The notes beneath the pieces are model-generated. The model was given only the letters and a program-made list of their open reading frames with translations. It was not told the origin of the DNA and did no database searches. A DNA stretch of 64,000 bases from Fontivita pretiosa (lineage in GTDB: Bacteria > Planctomycetota > Phycisphaerae > Tepidisphaerales > Tepidisphaeraceae), in the NCBI RefSeq assembly GCF_050410795.1, contig NZ_CP191258.1, positions 620,001-684,000 of the forward strand, given 5' to 3'. Below, in pieces: positions 45,592 through 54,190 of the stretch. The position numbers were made by a program, and so were the translations under genes. Each line of letters opens with the position of its first letter. The stretch's first letter is position 1.

Positions 45592-47652
45592 ATGGCAAAG
45601 CGTAGAAGACCCGTGATTGTTTCTGCGGCACTGGCGGCGCTGGGTGCGGCGGGGATTCTCTGCGCCTCGCCGCAGGCGGCTACCGCGCAACAGCCCCAAT
45701 CCCAAGACCAGCCGCTGAAGACCTATGGCGCTGTTGAGCCGGAGGCGATCGGGCGCGTGACCGCCAATTTCGGAAACGCCACCGCCAGCGGCGCCGCGGG
45801 CACACGAAACCTGGACCTTCAGGACCTGATCCGCAATGACGAGAAGATCGTGACCAGCGACGGCGGATTGACGGTCCTGCTGGCCAGCCGCGTCGTGCTC
45901 AAGATTGACCGCAACACGGCGGTCAGCGTCTTTGAGGACGCAGATCAGACCACCATCGGTCTGGAGTACGGCACGGTTCATGTCTACGTCGGGCAACGCC
46001 CGGCGCAGTCGGGCGTCGTGTGCGTCGCCGATCCCAACGGCCGGATCGAGGCGCTTAAGGGCGTGTTCCTGGCCAGCTTTGATCCGGGGCTGCGCAAGAG
46101 CTACTACGCCTGCGAACACACCGCCGCCACGGTGCTGCCGGCGCAGGCGGATCAGCCGGGGCAGAAACTGACGCTGGCCGGCGATAGCCAGGTGCTGCTG
46201 GAGGGCGGGCGAGTCATCTCCAGCGGCGAGCTGGATCGCGCCGCGTTCAATCAGCACAAGCAGTGGCTGGATCGTCTCGGGCAGGCGCAGGTCAGCCGCA
46301 GCGCCCAGATCTTCCGACTGCGATCGCGCGCCTTCGACACCCAGTCGGCGATCGCCCAACTTTCGGCGGCGGGATGGATCGACCGCAGCCGGCTTCCAGG
46401 CGCCGCCGTCAGCGCCAAAGGCAAGAGCTCACAGTCCTCGTCTGATTCGGACACGCAGGCATCAGACCGCAATACCGACAGTTCCGGCGCAGCCAACGAC
46501 TCGCGCGGCTCCGGTGGCCAGGTCGCGTCAGCGGGCGATTCGTCAAACCAGCCCGCATCTGCCGATGATGCTTCGGGCAAGACTCAGCGCATCGACGACA
46601 CTGCCCGACCCGCCACGCCTGAGCAGACCGCCCCGCCGCCGGTTCTCCTGGATCCGGTTGTCTCCGCACAGCCTTCGGAGCCTTCTGCGATCCAGATCGA
46701 CCTGGGCGACTCCGGCCCGGGCAGGTCGCAACAGCATCGCGGCAATCGCGAGCATCGGCCCGGGGGCGGCGAACAGGTCGGCACGAAGGAATCGGCCAAA
46801 GAGTCGTTCAAGCTCGACGCTTCGCCAAAGGTCAACGCACGCGGTGAAAATCCGCGCAGGCAGGCACAAGCGAAGATCGATCTGCCCGGCGATCTGCCCT
46901 CGGTCAGCGAGCCGTCGCTGCCGAAGATTGATCTGGATCTTCGTGGCGGGACGAAAAAAGGCGGAGGCAAGGACGCCGGCCTGACGCTGGCGGACTCGGT
47001 GCCCTCTGTTCCTGAGGTTGCCCCGCCCAAAGTTGAGATCGACCTGCCCAAAGCCAGAGATGTTGTCACGCCTGAGGCTCGGATCGACCTTCACCAGATC
47101 AAGCCCGGCAAGTCGGATCGTAAGGATGCAGCCAGTGCGGAGGGCAAACTCGACTTGCCCGCGGTAGAGCAGAGTCTGCCGACGCCCAGTATCGAGATCG
47201 CGCCACCAAAGCTCGATCTGGGATTGAATGAGGTGAACAGCACGACAGGCGGCGAGGCGCCCGCGCCACAGCCGGAGCTGACGCTACCGGGCGAATCGGT
47301 GCCGGCGGTAATCGACGTCGATGCCGCCAGGGACCTGTCCGTGCAGATCGGTACTCCTGCCGGGCAGGACGCTGCGGAAGCTGCGACGGACACGGGCAAG
47401 ACCGACGATGCACCAGCAGCTCAGCCGCCGGAGGTCGAACTGAAAGGCCCGAGCGACGGTGCGGAGAGCGCGCTGCCTTCGCCTGAGCAGGTGGGGGTGC
47501 AGATCGAAAGCCCCTCCGCGCCGGCCTCGGAGATCACCCGTCCGGCGGACCCGGACCGTAAGGCGCGCAAACTTCGGCGGCTGGAGCGTCTGCAACGGCT
47601 GGAGCGCATGCGGCAGCAGCGCGAGCAAATCGCGCCCGCACCACAACCGTAG
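45592..47652 (+). CDS. Exported FecR-domain protein with long disordered repeat tail
   Basis: 686 aa, ATG preceded by GAGG. A signal peptide covers 1-32. A FecR/LysM-like beta domain lies at about 50-150: EKIVTSDGGLTVLLASRVVLKIDRNTAVSVFE and YGTVHVYVG. From about 270 onward it is low complexity and disordered (Ser/Asp, then Pro/Asp/Lys). In this tail a short motif of the form [KR]-[ILV]-[DE]-[LI] recurs at least six times (KIDLPGD, KIDLDL, KVEIDLP, RIDLH, KLDLP, KLDLGL). The C-terminal 40 residues are Arg-rich helices. It sits 54 bp after the TPR/barrel gene and likely works in the same envelope. The stop is directly followed by a 25-bp repeat. Confidence 0.8.
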   Translation: MAKRRRPVIVSAALAALGAAGILCASPQAATAQQPQSQDQPLKTYGAVEPEAIGRVTANFGNATASGAAGTRNLDLQDLIRNDEKIVTSDGGLTVLLASRVVLKIDRNTAVSVFEDADQTTIGLEYGTVHVYVGQRPAQSGVVCVADPNGRIEALKGVFLASFDPGLRKSYYACEHTAATVLPAQADQPGQKLTLAGDSQVLLEGGRVISSGELDRAAFNQHKQWLDRLGQAQVSRSAQIFRLRSRAFDTQSAIAQLSAAGWIDRSRLPGAAVSAKGKSSQSSSDSDTQASDRNTDSSGAANDSRGSGGQVASAGDSSNQPASADDASGKTQRIDDTARPATPEQTAPPPVLLDPVVSAQPSEPSAIQIDLGDSGPGRSQQHRGNREHRPGGGEQVGTKESAKESFKLDASPKVNARGENPRRQAQAKIDLPGDLPSVSEPSLPKIDLDLRGGTKKGGGKDAGLTLADSVPSVPEVAPPKVEIDLPKARDVVTPEARIDLHQIKPGKSDRKDAASAEGKLDLPAVEQSLPTPSIEIAPPKLDLGLNEVNSTTGGEAPAPQPELTLPGESVPAVIDVDAARDLSVQIGTPAGQDAAEAATDTGKTDDAPAAQPPEVELKGPSDGAESALPSPEQVGVQIESPSAPASEITRPADPDRKARKLRRLERLQRLERMRQQREQIAPAPQP

Positions 47653-47677
47653 AAAAAGGGGTCGGGAGTCTTTTCCG
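47653..47677 (-). repeat. 25-bp repeat, intact copy, directly after the FecR gene stop
   Basis: On the minus strand it reads GGAAAAGACTCCCGACCCC with one leading C and five trailing T. The sequence is identical to the pre-insertion site of the IS4-type element at 55990-57085 once the element and one target copy are removed. It begins at the base after the TAG stop (47650-47652), in the 40-bp gap between convergent genes. It has A-rich and T-rich ends (AAAAG/CTTTTT) with only a weak stem, so a classical terminator is doubtful. Confidence 0.75.
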
Positions 47678-47692
47678 GATGCGGCGGTTCTC

Positions 47693-48511
47693 TCAGTCGC
47701 GCGGCGCCTGCACGGTGCTGTCGGCTGGCGGCGGTGACGATCCCTCGCTGCCGAAACCGGGCAATCGCACCGGCGGGATCGGGCCCTTGGGGATCAGCGG
47801 CCGGGCAAGCTGATCCTCGTCCTTGATGGCCGGCCCGGGAACCACCCCGATCCGCCGCAGCGCCTGATTCACCTGATCATCCTGCGGGTTGAGCGAATAG
47901 GCGCGACGCAGCGGCTGTTCGGCACGCTGACGCTGACCCACACGCTCCAGGTACAGTCCGTATTCCTTGGCGATCTCGAAGTTGTGCGGCTCCAGCAGCG
48001 CCGCGCGGTTGTAGGCATCGATCGCCGAATCCGCATCGCCCCGATAGGCATACACCTTGGCCAGCAGCAGCCACGACTCGCCGCTCTGCTTCTCCTGCGC
48101 CTCGCGCTGCACCGCATTGGTCTCGATGTCGCGCTGATCGCTGCGGGCGATGGCGCTGGCCAGGCTGTCAAGGATCTTCTGCCGGAACGCGCGGTCCTCG
48201 CGTCCTTCGATGGTCAGGCCGATGGTCTGGCGCGCCGTGCGATACGACGCAATCGCCTGCTGATGCTGTCCCATCTGCTCGTAGCTGGCCCCGAGGTAGT
48301 AGTACCCCTGGTAGTTACGTGGATTCTGCCGAACCGAGTTGCGGAACGCCCCGGCGGCGTCGGCGTAATTGCCCTGCTGGTACAGCTTCATTCCCTGTCG
48401 GTGCGAATCGCGCGAGTACGTCATCACGTCGGCGCAACCCATCACCCCGATGAGCAGTCCCAGCCCCAGGAACCATCGGCTGAAGATACGAACCGAAGAG
48501 GATATGTTCAT
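47693..48511 (-). CDS. TPR lipoprotein
   Basis: 272 aa from ATG 48511, with GGAGG (48520-48524) 8 nt upstream; the longer frame from 48526 starts without such a site. A lipobox follows the hydrophobic leader (LLIGVMGC-ADV), so the mature protein would be lipid-anchored. Repeats of tetratricopeptide type fill the middle (GMKLYQQGNYADAAGAFRN, NYQGYYYLGASYEQMGQHQQAI, LLAKVYAYRGDADSAIDAYNRA). The C-terminus is Pro-rich and disordered. It faces the FecR gene convergently and may assist the same envelope machinery as the TPR/barrel protein. Confidence 0.87.
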   Translation of the reverse strand: MNISSSVRIFSRWFLGLGLLIGVMGCADVMTYSRDSHRQGMKLYQQGNYADAAGAFRNSVRQNPRNYQGYYYLGASYEQMGQHQQAIASYRTARQTIGLTIEGREDRAFRQKILDSLASAIARSDQRDIETNAVQREAQEKQSGESWLLLAKVYAYRGDADSAIDAYNRAALLEPHNFEIAKEYGLYLERVGQRQRAEQPLRRAYSLNPQDDQVNQALRRIGVVPGPAIKDEDQLARPLIPKGPIPPVRLPGFGSEGSSPPPADSTVQAPRD

Positions 48512-48639
48512 CACAGCTACCTCCATGTAGCGGCCCGCGCGTGTCTTCGTGCGTCCTGCGTGCCCAAAAAGCCCCGCCGTTCACCGAATACTGCCGGAAT
48601 CCTAGCCGAACGCGCAATTTTTGCAAGGCCGCGCAAGCG

Positions 48640-50199
48640 TCAAATGACCGATCCGGCAGCGCCCATCGCCCGACGCCCCTGCCACGCCCGGACGCTCACC
48701 GCCAACAGCACCAGCAACATCGCGGTGATCAGCAGGCCCGGCGACAGCTCAATGCCCGTGGCGCTGGCTGCGGCCAGCGACGCCAGCCTGCCACGCCAAT
48801 TCGTCTGGATTTCCCGCGGCATCGGGACGGCCGGCACATGCTCGGCTCGATACAGCTCCTGCCCCTGCCCGGCCCAGTCCAGCGCGTTGGTCCAGAACAC
48901 GACAAAGTCTGTGGATCGCGGCCAGCGGTCTGAGCTAAGCCCAATCCACACCTGTCGCGCCGGAGTTTGGCGGACGGCGATGACGGCGCGCTCCCCCGCC
49001 ATCACCAGCGGATGCCAGCCAGCCTCGCCGGGCAACCGGGCGACGCTCGCGCCCGCCAGCGCCGCCGGCCAATCCACATCCCGCGTGACGGGGTGATCCT
49101 CGACGCGCACCTCAGGCCAGGCTCCGAGCGATTGGCCGTCGCCGCCGACAATCACCGCCGGACCATCGACGCTATCGGCCGAGACTGCCACGCGGGTCGA
49201 TCCCTCGCCCGCCGGCCGCACCCGCTGATATACCTGGATCATCCGCAGCACTTCAGGTGGAAGCTCGCCACTGCCTTGGACAATCGGCCAGGACCGCGTA
49301 CGCCAGAGCGTCGCGTGGTTGTCGATCGGCTGCGAATCCGGCGTGGGTGTGTCAATCGCGATCTCGATCTTGGCGGCGTCAGGCACGTCGATGAAGTAGT
49401 TTTCCTCCTGCCCTGCCGGCGGCAAGGTGATGGGCTGCGTGACTGAGATTCCTTCGCCCAACACGCGGAGCGTGGCCTGGCTGAACGATGAATCATTGCG
49501 TACCCGAGCCATGATTTGTGCCGCCGGGGGATACCGGCTCCCGGCCGACGCAGTTGCATTGGCCGAAACCATCACAATCCCCACGTTGCTCGCAGAAGTT
49601 TCCGGGGCGATCTGCACGAGCCGATCATCGTTCAGATCCAGCGGAAGATCGCTGAGGACGATCACCGGGCCCGCGGCGAATCGCAGCTCCCGTCGGAGCA
49701 CCTGCGGCAACAGATCGCGGGTGTCGCGGCTGGACGACTCCGCCGCCAGCGCCACGTCCGCCCAGCGCGCTCGATCCGATTCGACCGGCGTCGTGTCGGG
49801 CACGAGCAGCAGCCGCACTGGCCCGCGGCCAAAGTGTTGCAGGATCGGATCCCGCGTGGCGATGAGCAGCTCCTGCCATCGGGGCCGGGACTGACCGCGG
49901 GCGGACATGGTCAACCCACGATCGACAATGATGGTGAGGCTCACGGCGGTGTTGGCAGCGCCGGTGCGGAGATGCGGCTGCCCCGCCGCCAGAATCGCCA
50001 CCACAGTCGCAAGCAGAAGCAGAATCACCGGCGACGGCGGGACGTGCATCGCCGCGCGCGCCCTGGGGCTGCTGAGCGGACCTCGCCACAGGTCCACAAA
50101 CGGAACCGCCTGCCGCTGTCGCTTGCCCGTCAGCAGCCACAGCGCCACACCCGCCCACGCGATCAATCCCAGCAGCCATAACGGCGAGGCAAAGTACAT
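48640..50199 (-). CDS. BatA-like membrane protein with degenerate vWA metal site
   Basis: 519 aa from ATG 50199, where the BatA-type N-terminus begins (MYFASPLWLLGLIAWAGVALWLL); a TTG at 50274 overlapping the upstream stop is possible. A second helix lies at about 60-78. The vWA-like region has IIVDRGLTM, so the D-x-S-x-S metal motif is degenerate (D-R-G-L-T). Later segments (VLSDLPLDLN, GPAVIVGGDGQ) fit a BatA-associated fold, and a C-terminal helix (SPGLLITAMLLVLLAVSVRAW) ends it. No moxR or DUF58 gene is adjacent here; the main cluster is 9 kb away. Confidence 0.8.
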   Translation of the reverse strand: MYFASPLWLLGLIAWAGVALWLLTGKRQRQAVPFVDLWRGPLSSPRARAAMHVPPSPVILLLLATVVAILAAGQPHLRTGAANTAVSLTIIVDRGLTMSARGQSRPRWQELLIATRDPILQHFGRGPVRLLLVPDTTPVESDRARWADVALAAESSSRDTRDLLPQVLRRELRFAAGPVIVLSDLPLDLNDDRLVQIAPETSASNVGIVMVSANATASAGSRYPPAAQIMARVRNDSSFSQATLRVLGEGISVTQPITLPPAGQEENYFIDVPDAAKIEIAIDTPTPDSQPIDNHATLWRTRSWPIVQGSGELPPEVLRMIQVYQRVRPAGEGSTRVAVSADSVDGPAVIVGGDGQSLGAWPEVRVEDHPVTRDVDWPAALAGASVARLPGEAGWHPLVMAGERAVIAVRQTPARQVWIGLSSDRWPRSTDFVVFWTNALDWAGQGQELYRAEHVPAVPMPREIQTNWRGRLASLAAASATGIELSPGLLITAMLLVLLAVSVRAWQGRRAMGAAGSVI

Positions 50200-50270
50200 G
50201 GACGTGGTCAGCGGCCAGTGGTCATTGGCCAGTTGAATGACTCCTGGCCGCCGAGCAACGACCGCCGTTG

Positions 50271-50825
50271 TCAAAACCGATTGGTGACCTCCGGCGGAAC
50301 GACAGCCTTTTCGATCAGGATGTAATTTCGGCCATTGTACTCCGTGACCATGCCGGTGATGCGGAAGCGCAGGTCGCGGTTGGTGCCCTTCAGGGCCTGT
50401 TCCATCTGCATGAGCTTGAGGTTGGGCAGGACAATGACGGGCGGGTCCTGCATGGCCCGGCCATCGGATTCGAAGGTGAATTCCCAGGAGTGTCCGTCGC
50501 CGCCGCGTGTCAACCGCCCGATTCGATCAACCAGGAAGGTGCCTTCGCGCAGCACGGTAAGTTGCGGCGCGCCTGGAGCGACGGCAGCGGCGCCGCTGGT
50601 GGCATCGACGGCGGGCGGGTCGCTGATCGGCTGAAGCGGCTTGGCCGCGCCCGCCCCCGGCAGCGAAAGCATCTGGCTGAGCAGTTGATCGGCGGGCACG
50701 GCGGCCGGGCGCGTCGTCGGCGCCGCCGGTGTCGCCGGCGCGGCGGGCTGCGTCGTCTGCCCCGACAACCAGCAACTCATCCCCAGCACGAGCGTAACGA
50801 CTCTGACCGCGACGGTGATCCGCAT
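50271..50825 (-). CDS. Exported small protein of unknown function
   Basis: 184 aa. A signal peptide is visible (MRITVAVRVVTLVLGMSCWLSG-Q). A Pro/Ala/Thr linker (about 25-45) is followed by a beta-rich domain with EGTFLVDRIGRLTRGGDGHSWEFTFES, PPVIVLPNLKLMQME and DLRFRITGMVTEYNGRNYILIEKA. I do not recognise the family. It ends 71 bp before the BatA-like start and may be co-transcribed with it. Probably periplasmic. Confidence 0.7.
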   Translation of the reverse strand: MRITVAVRVVTLVLGMSCWLSGQTTQPAAPATPAAPTTRPAAVPADQLLSQMLSLPGAGAAKPLQPISDPPAVDATSGAAAVAPGAPQLTVLREGTFLVDRIGRLTRGGDGHSWEFTFESDGRAMQDPPVIVLPNLKLMQMEQALKGTNRDLRFRITGMVTEYNGRNYILIEKAVVPPEVTNRF

Positions 50826-50892
50826 GGTGACTCCTCGGCTCGGTTCACCATGTTATCGTCGCGCCGGCGGCACACAATCGATCCGTTTGCAA

Positions 50893-51474
50893 TCAGCCCG
50901 CCCGGGCCATCTGCTTATCGGACGGCTTTGGATCGGGCCTGTCCGGCGGATTCTTCAGCGCATCCTTGGGGATGATCAGCAGCGGGCGGGGCAGCGTCGC
51001 CGGACGCGGCTCGATCAGCTCGCCATTGCTCTTGTAGACGAGCACGGGTTTGGCCTGTGCCGGGACGACCCATGCTCCGTCTTTGCGTACCGCGGCGTTG
51101 AGCAGGTCGCGCTTCACGAAGTAACGAGGCAGGCTCGCCTGCGCGTCGTTATACGCATCGGCGGGCGTGAAGCCGACGTTGTGGGCGTTGCGCAGCCCGT
51201 AGCCCCAGCCGTCAGTGAACACTCGCGGCGGCTCATTATCCACGACCCGGTTGGCGCCGACGAATGCATGTCCATTGATCCGGCCCCAGGTTCCGCCGGG
51301 GCTGATCGGCTCGCGGGCCACCTTGTGCACGTACGGATTGCTCCCGCCGTAGTAGTACAGCGTTCCGTTGGCCGAGTACTGGTACTGCACCGGCTCGTAG
51401 ATGATCTGCGAGAAGGCCGAAGAAGCGAGCGCAAGAACGCAGAGCAGAACGACGCATGTAGCGACGCGTGGCAT
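50893..51474 (-). CDS. Exported protein of unknown function, Tyr-rich N-terminal half
   Basis: 193 aa from ATG 51474, with GGGAGAAA about 7 nt upstream. A signal peptide covers 1-22 (MPRVATCVVLLCVLALASSAFS). The next part is rich in Tyr and Gly (IIYEPVQYQYSANGTLYYYGGSNPYVH), followed by GRINGHAFVGANRVVDNEPPRVFTDGWGYGLRNAHNVGFTP and a Pro/Lys-rich end. No catalytic pattern. It lies 67 bp upstream of the previous exported protein on the same strand. Function unknown. Confidence 0.75.
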   Translation of the reverse strand: MPRVATCVVLLCVLALASSAFSQIIYEPVQYQYSANGTLYYYGGSNPYVHKVAREPISPGGTWGRINGHAFVGANRVVDNEPPRVFTDGWGYGLRNAHNVGFTPADAYNDAQASLPRYFVKRDLLNAAVRKDGAWVVPAQAKPVLVYKSNGELIEPRPATLPRPLLIIPKDALKNPPDRPDPKPSDKQMARAG

Positions 51475-51734
51475 AGCGATTTCTCCCACTTGGTCGAAGC
51501 GCGATGCGATGCCGGGGCACGTTTGGCTGCTGCTGTACCCGACGCCACCTCGACACGGCATCTGCTTCAGACGACTGGCTGGCATCGCCAGTCTATCACG
51601 GTTGCCTGGCTCTCAGGAGGGCAAGATTGCTGCCCATGAGCCGAACTCGAGGATGCACGTGTTCAGATAGGTAAGCTCTGCCGACTCTCCGCAGTGGCGC
51701 GGCCCTGTGGCTCCTGCCCCTTTGACCAGCAATC

Positions 51735-52403
51735 TTACTGAAGCAGGAACACCTGCACGACGCCCGGCCCGTGTACGCCGGTGACCAGGTTCATCTCGAT
51801 GTCGGCGGTCTTGCTCGGGCCGGTGATCAGGACGAGCTTCTCGTTGGGAGTCTTGGGCAGCCGCTGGAACAGATCCACCAGATCGGGCATGAGGTTTTTG
51901 GGCTCGACCACGGCCACATGGATCGGCGGCACAAGCGAAAGCGCCCGTGTATGCTCAGGCGAGCCTCGGACAACCAGCGCCCCGACTTCGGCCACGGCGG
52001 CCCACACATCCGTGATCCCGCAGTCGATGTCGTACAGCTCGTCAAGCGTCAGTTGATCGCAGCTTGGCGCCTCCAGCCCTGCCTGGCGCAGCGACTGCGG
52101 CAAACACAGGTCCCTGAGCAGCTTCGATCCGGCCAGCGCGATCGTCTTCACGTTCCTGGCCTGCAAAAAAGCGATGAGCTTTGGCGCCAGTTCTTCCGGA
52201 GATACTGTCTCCACACCCATCTTGTTCGCCTGCGCGGTCCTGGCGAACAGCTCTGGCAGGCCGATGTCGGTGTGGACCAGACGCGTGATGGTCTCGTCAA
52301 TCTGCGGCGGAGTGGGCGGCGCGGTCAGCGGCGAGGTGCGTCCCAGCGCCAGCCGCACCGCGCGAATCACTTCGGACATCGAATCGTTGTGCATCGTGAG
52401 CAT
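51735..52403 (-). CDS. lutC: LUD-domain protein, LutC-like
   Basis: 222 aa from ATG 52403; ATG 52394 and 52379 are alternatives, and no ribosome-binding site decides. The LUD fold is recognisable from LPELFARTAQANKMGVETVSPEEL, TIALAGSKLLRDL, CDQLTLDELYDIDCGITDVWAAVAEVGALVV, VAVVEPKNLMPDL and LVLITGPSKTADIEMNLVTGVHGPG. It is the LutC (YkgG) branch used in lactate oxidation with LutA and LutB. A GT39 gene separates it from lutB; no lutA is in the window. Cytoplasmic. Confidence 0.87.
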   Translation of the reverse strand: MLTMHNDSMSEVIRAVRLALGRTSPLTAPPTPPQIDETITRLVHTDIGLPELFARTAQANKMGVETVSPEELAPKLIAFLQARNVKTIALAGSKLLRDLCLPQSLRQAGLEAPSCDQLTLDELYDIDCGITDVWAAVAEVGALVVRGSPEHTRALSLVPPIHVAVVEPKNLMPDLVDLFQRLPKTPNEKLVLITGPSKTADIEMNLVTGVHGPGVVQVFLLQ

Positions 52404-52428
52404 ACTGTAACGCCAGACTGTTTTGAGT

Positions 52429-54180
52429 TCACTGCGGCAGCAGCACTCCGCCGCCATGCTCTGCGGCGCTTCTGGCCGCGGGCGTGCATGCGTACACCTT
52501 CCGCCCCTCCTGGTCATCCACGAAAACAACCGGCAGATCCACGGCCTTGTCGGTAATCAGATACGGCAGCCCCCCGCCCTCGATGATCGCGCTGCCCATC
52601 TCCTGCCAGCGCATTTCCGGCAGCGGATAGCACGTGCGGTCGGCGACAAACTGAATCAGCTTGTTCTCCAGCTTGGTCTGCTCATCCACCATGAACGCGG
52701 CGTTGGGCGGAAGCGTCCTCGCGAAGCGGCCGATCGCAACAAAGCTTGGCCGGTCCTTGCCGACCTCCTTCACGCGCCACGCGAGATACGCATACCCGCG
52801 CGGCCGGCCATCGTCCCACCACCGCACCGCCAGCACCAGCATCGCCCCGGCCGCGACAATGCACAGCATCTGGCCGATCCATCGGCGGCGCAGCATCGCC
52901 ACGATCACGCCAGCCACCAGCGATGCCAGCACCATCCATACCACCCACACATGCTCGAGCATGATCGCGCCGAACCCGCCCGACTCAGGATACCCCCAAC
53001 CCTGCATCGGGATATCGTCGGCGCTCAGGAACACCAGCGGCAACACCATCGCCGCCGCCCAGGCGCCGGCGGACATTCCGCATCCGCCAATCGCCTGCGA
53101 AATCAGATACCCCAGCATGATCCACATCGCCGGCCAGCCGATCAGCGTCGCGGTCATCGTCTTGGAAGTCGCCAGCAGGTGCGGCACCAGCACGCCGATC
53201 CCCCACGCCGCCAGCACCCCCAGCCGCCAGTCCCCCAGCCGCCACGCACGGATCATCACCACGATCCCCGCCACCAGCACCGCCGGATAGTAAACGTGAA
53301 AGATCCGAATCCAGAAGTCGAAAACGAGCCGATCCCACGGCGCGGCCCAGCCTTCGACATCGCTGCTCAGGTGACGCAGCGCGTGAAGATTCTCATAGAG
53401 GAACTGATCCTTCCAGTTGAACAGGCACCACAGCGTCCACGGCGCAACCACCGCGATCGTGCCCAGCAGCAGGTTGACCATCCGCCGGCCGGGAACTCGC
53501 CGGCGGTTCAGCACCAGCGCAACGATCGCCACCACCGTCACGATCAGTGCCGGATACGTCTTGGAAAGAAACGCCAATCCCTGCGCGATTCCGCACAAGA
53601 CCCAATCCCGCTGCCGTCCGCTGCGCACCGCTCGAATCAGCAGCCAGATCGCCACTTCGACCCAGAACAGCAGCGCGATATCGATATGGTCGCTGAAGAC
53701 GTTGCCGTGCACGAGCATCGCGATCGGCGCGTTGAACGCCTGAAGCGCCGCCGCGATCAATCCCGCCGTCTGGTCGATCAGTTCTTTGCCGATCAGGTAT
53801 GTCAGCCACACCGCCAGCGTCGCCAGGATCGCCGACGGTAGCCGCAACGCCAGCGTGTTCACGCCCAGAAGCGCGTACGAAGCAGCGATCTGCCACATCG
53901 CCATCGGCGGCTTGTGCAGCCAGATGTGGGTGTTCTGCCAGAGGTGGTAATCGATCTGGAGGTACTGCCGGTCATTGAGCGTCGGCTTCAGCGGATGCTT
54001 CAGCAGATTCGCCGCGACGATCGCATGAAAAACCTCGTCCAGCGGCTTGATCGCCCGATGCCCCAGGTTGGGCAGCTTCATCACGAACGACGTGATCAGG
54101 ATCAATGCAAGGATGAACGATGAACGATGAAGGACCAGTGCTCTCAGACGAAGCGAGCGCGAGCCGGATTCAGACGTCAT
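52429..54180 (-). CDS. GT39/ArnT-like membrane glycosyltransferase
   Basis: 583 aa. It has the PMT_2 pattern: a first loop with acidic pair D48-E49 (HRAIKPLDEVFHAIVAANLL) and about 11 helices up to residue 455, then a soluble C-terminal domain (PNAAFMVDEQTKLENKLIQF). These enzymes take polyprenyl-phosphate sugars and transfer them to lipid A, proteins or glycans on the outer face of the inner membrane. It starts 10 bp after lutB stops and ends 25 bp before lutC starts, an unexpected insertion in a lactate-utilisation pair. Donor and acceptor unknown. Confidence 0.86.
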   Translation of the reverse strand: MTSESGSRSLRLRALVLHRSSFILALILITSFVMKLPNLGHRAIKPLDEVFHAIVAANLLKHPLKPTLNDRQYLQIDYHLWQNTHIWLHKPPMAMWQIAASYALLGVNTLALRLPSAILATLAVWLTYLIGKELIDQTAGLIAAALQAFNAPIAMLVHGNVFSDHIDIALLFWVEVAIWLLIRAVRSGRQRDWVLCGIAQGLAFLSKTYPALIVTVVAIVALVLNRRRVPGRRMVNLLLGTIAVVAPWTLWCLFNWKDQFLYENLHALRHLSSDVEGWAAPWDRLVFDFWIRIFHVYYPAVLVAGIVVMIRAWRLGDWRLGVLAAWGIGVLVPHLLATSKTMTATLIGWPAMWIMLGYLISQAIGGCGMSAGAWAAAMVLPLVFLSADDIPMQGWGYPESGGFGAIMLEHVWVVWMVLASLVAGVIVAMLRRRWIGQMLCIVAAGAMLVLAVRWWDDGRPRGYAYLAWRVKEVGKDRPSFVAIGRFARTLPPNAAFMVDEQTKLENKLIQFVADRTCYPLPEMRWQEMGSAIIEGGGLPYLITDKAVDLPVVFVDDQEGRKVYACTPAARSAAEHGGGVLLPQ

Positions 54181-54190
54181 CGCTCAGCCT

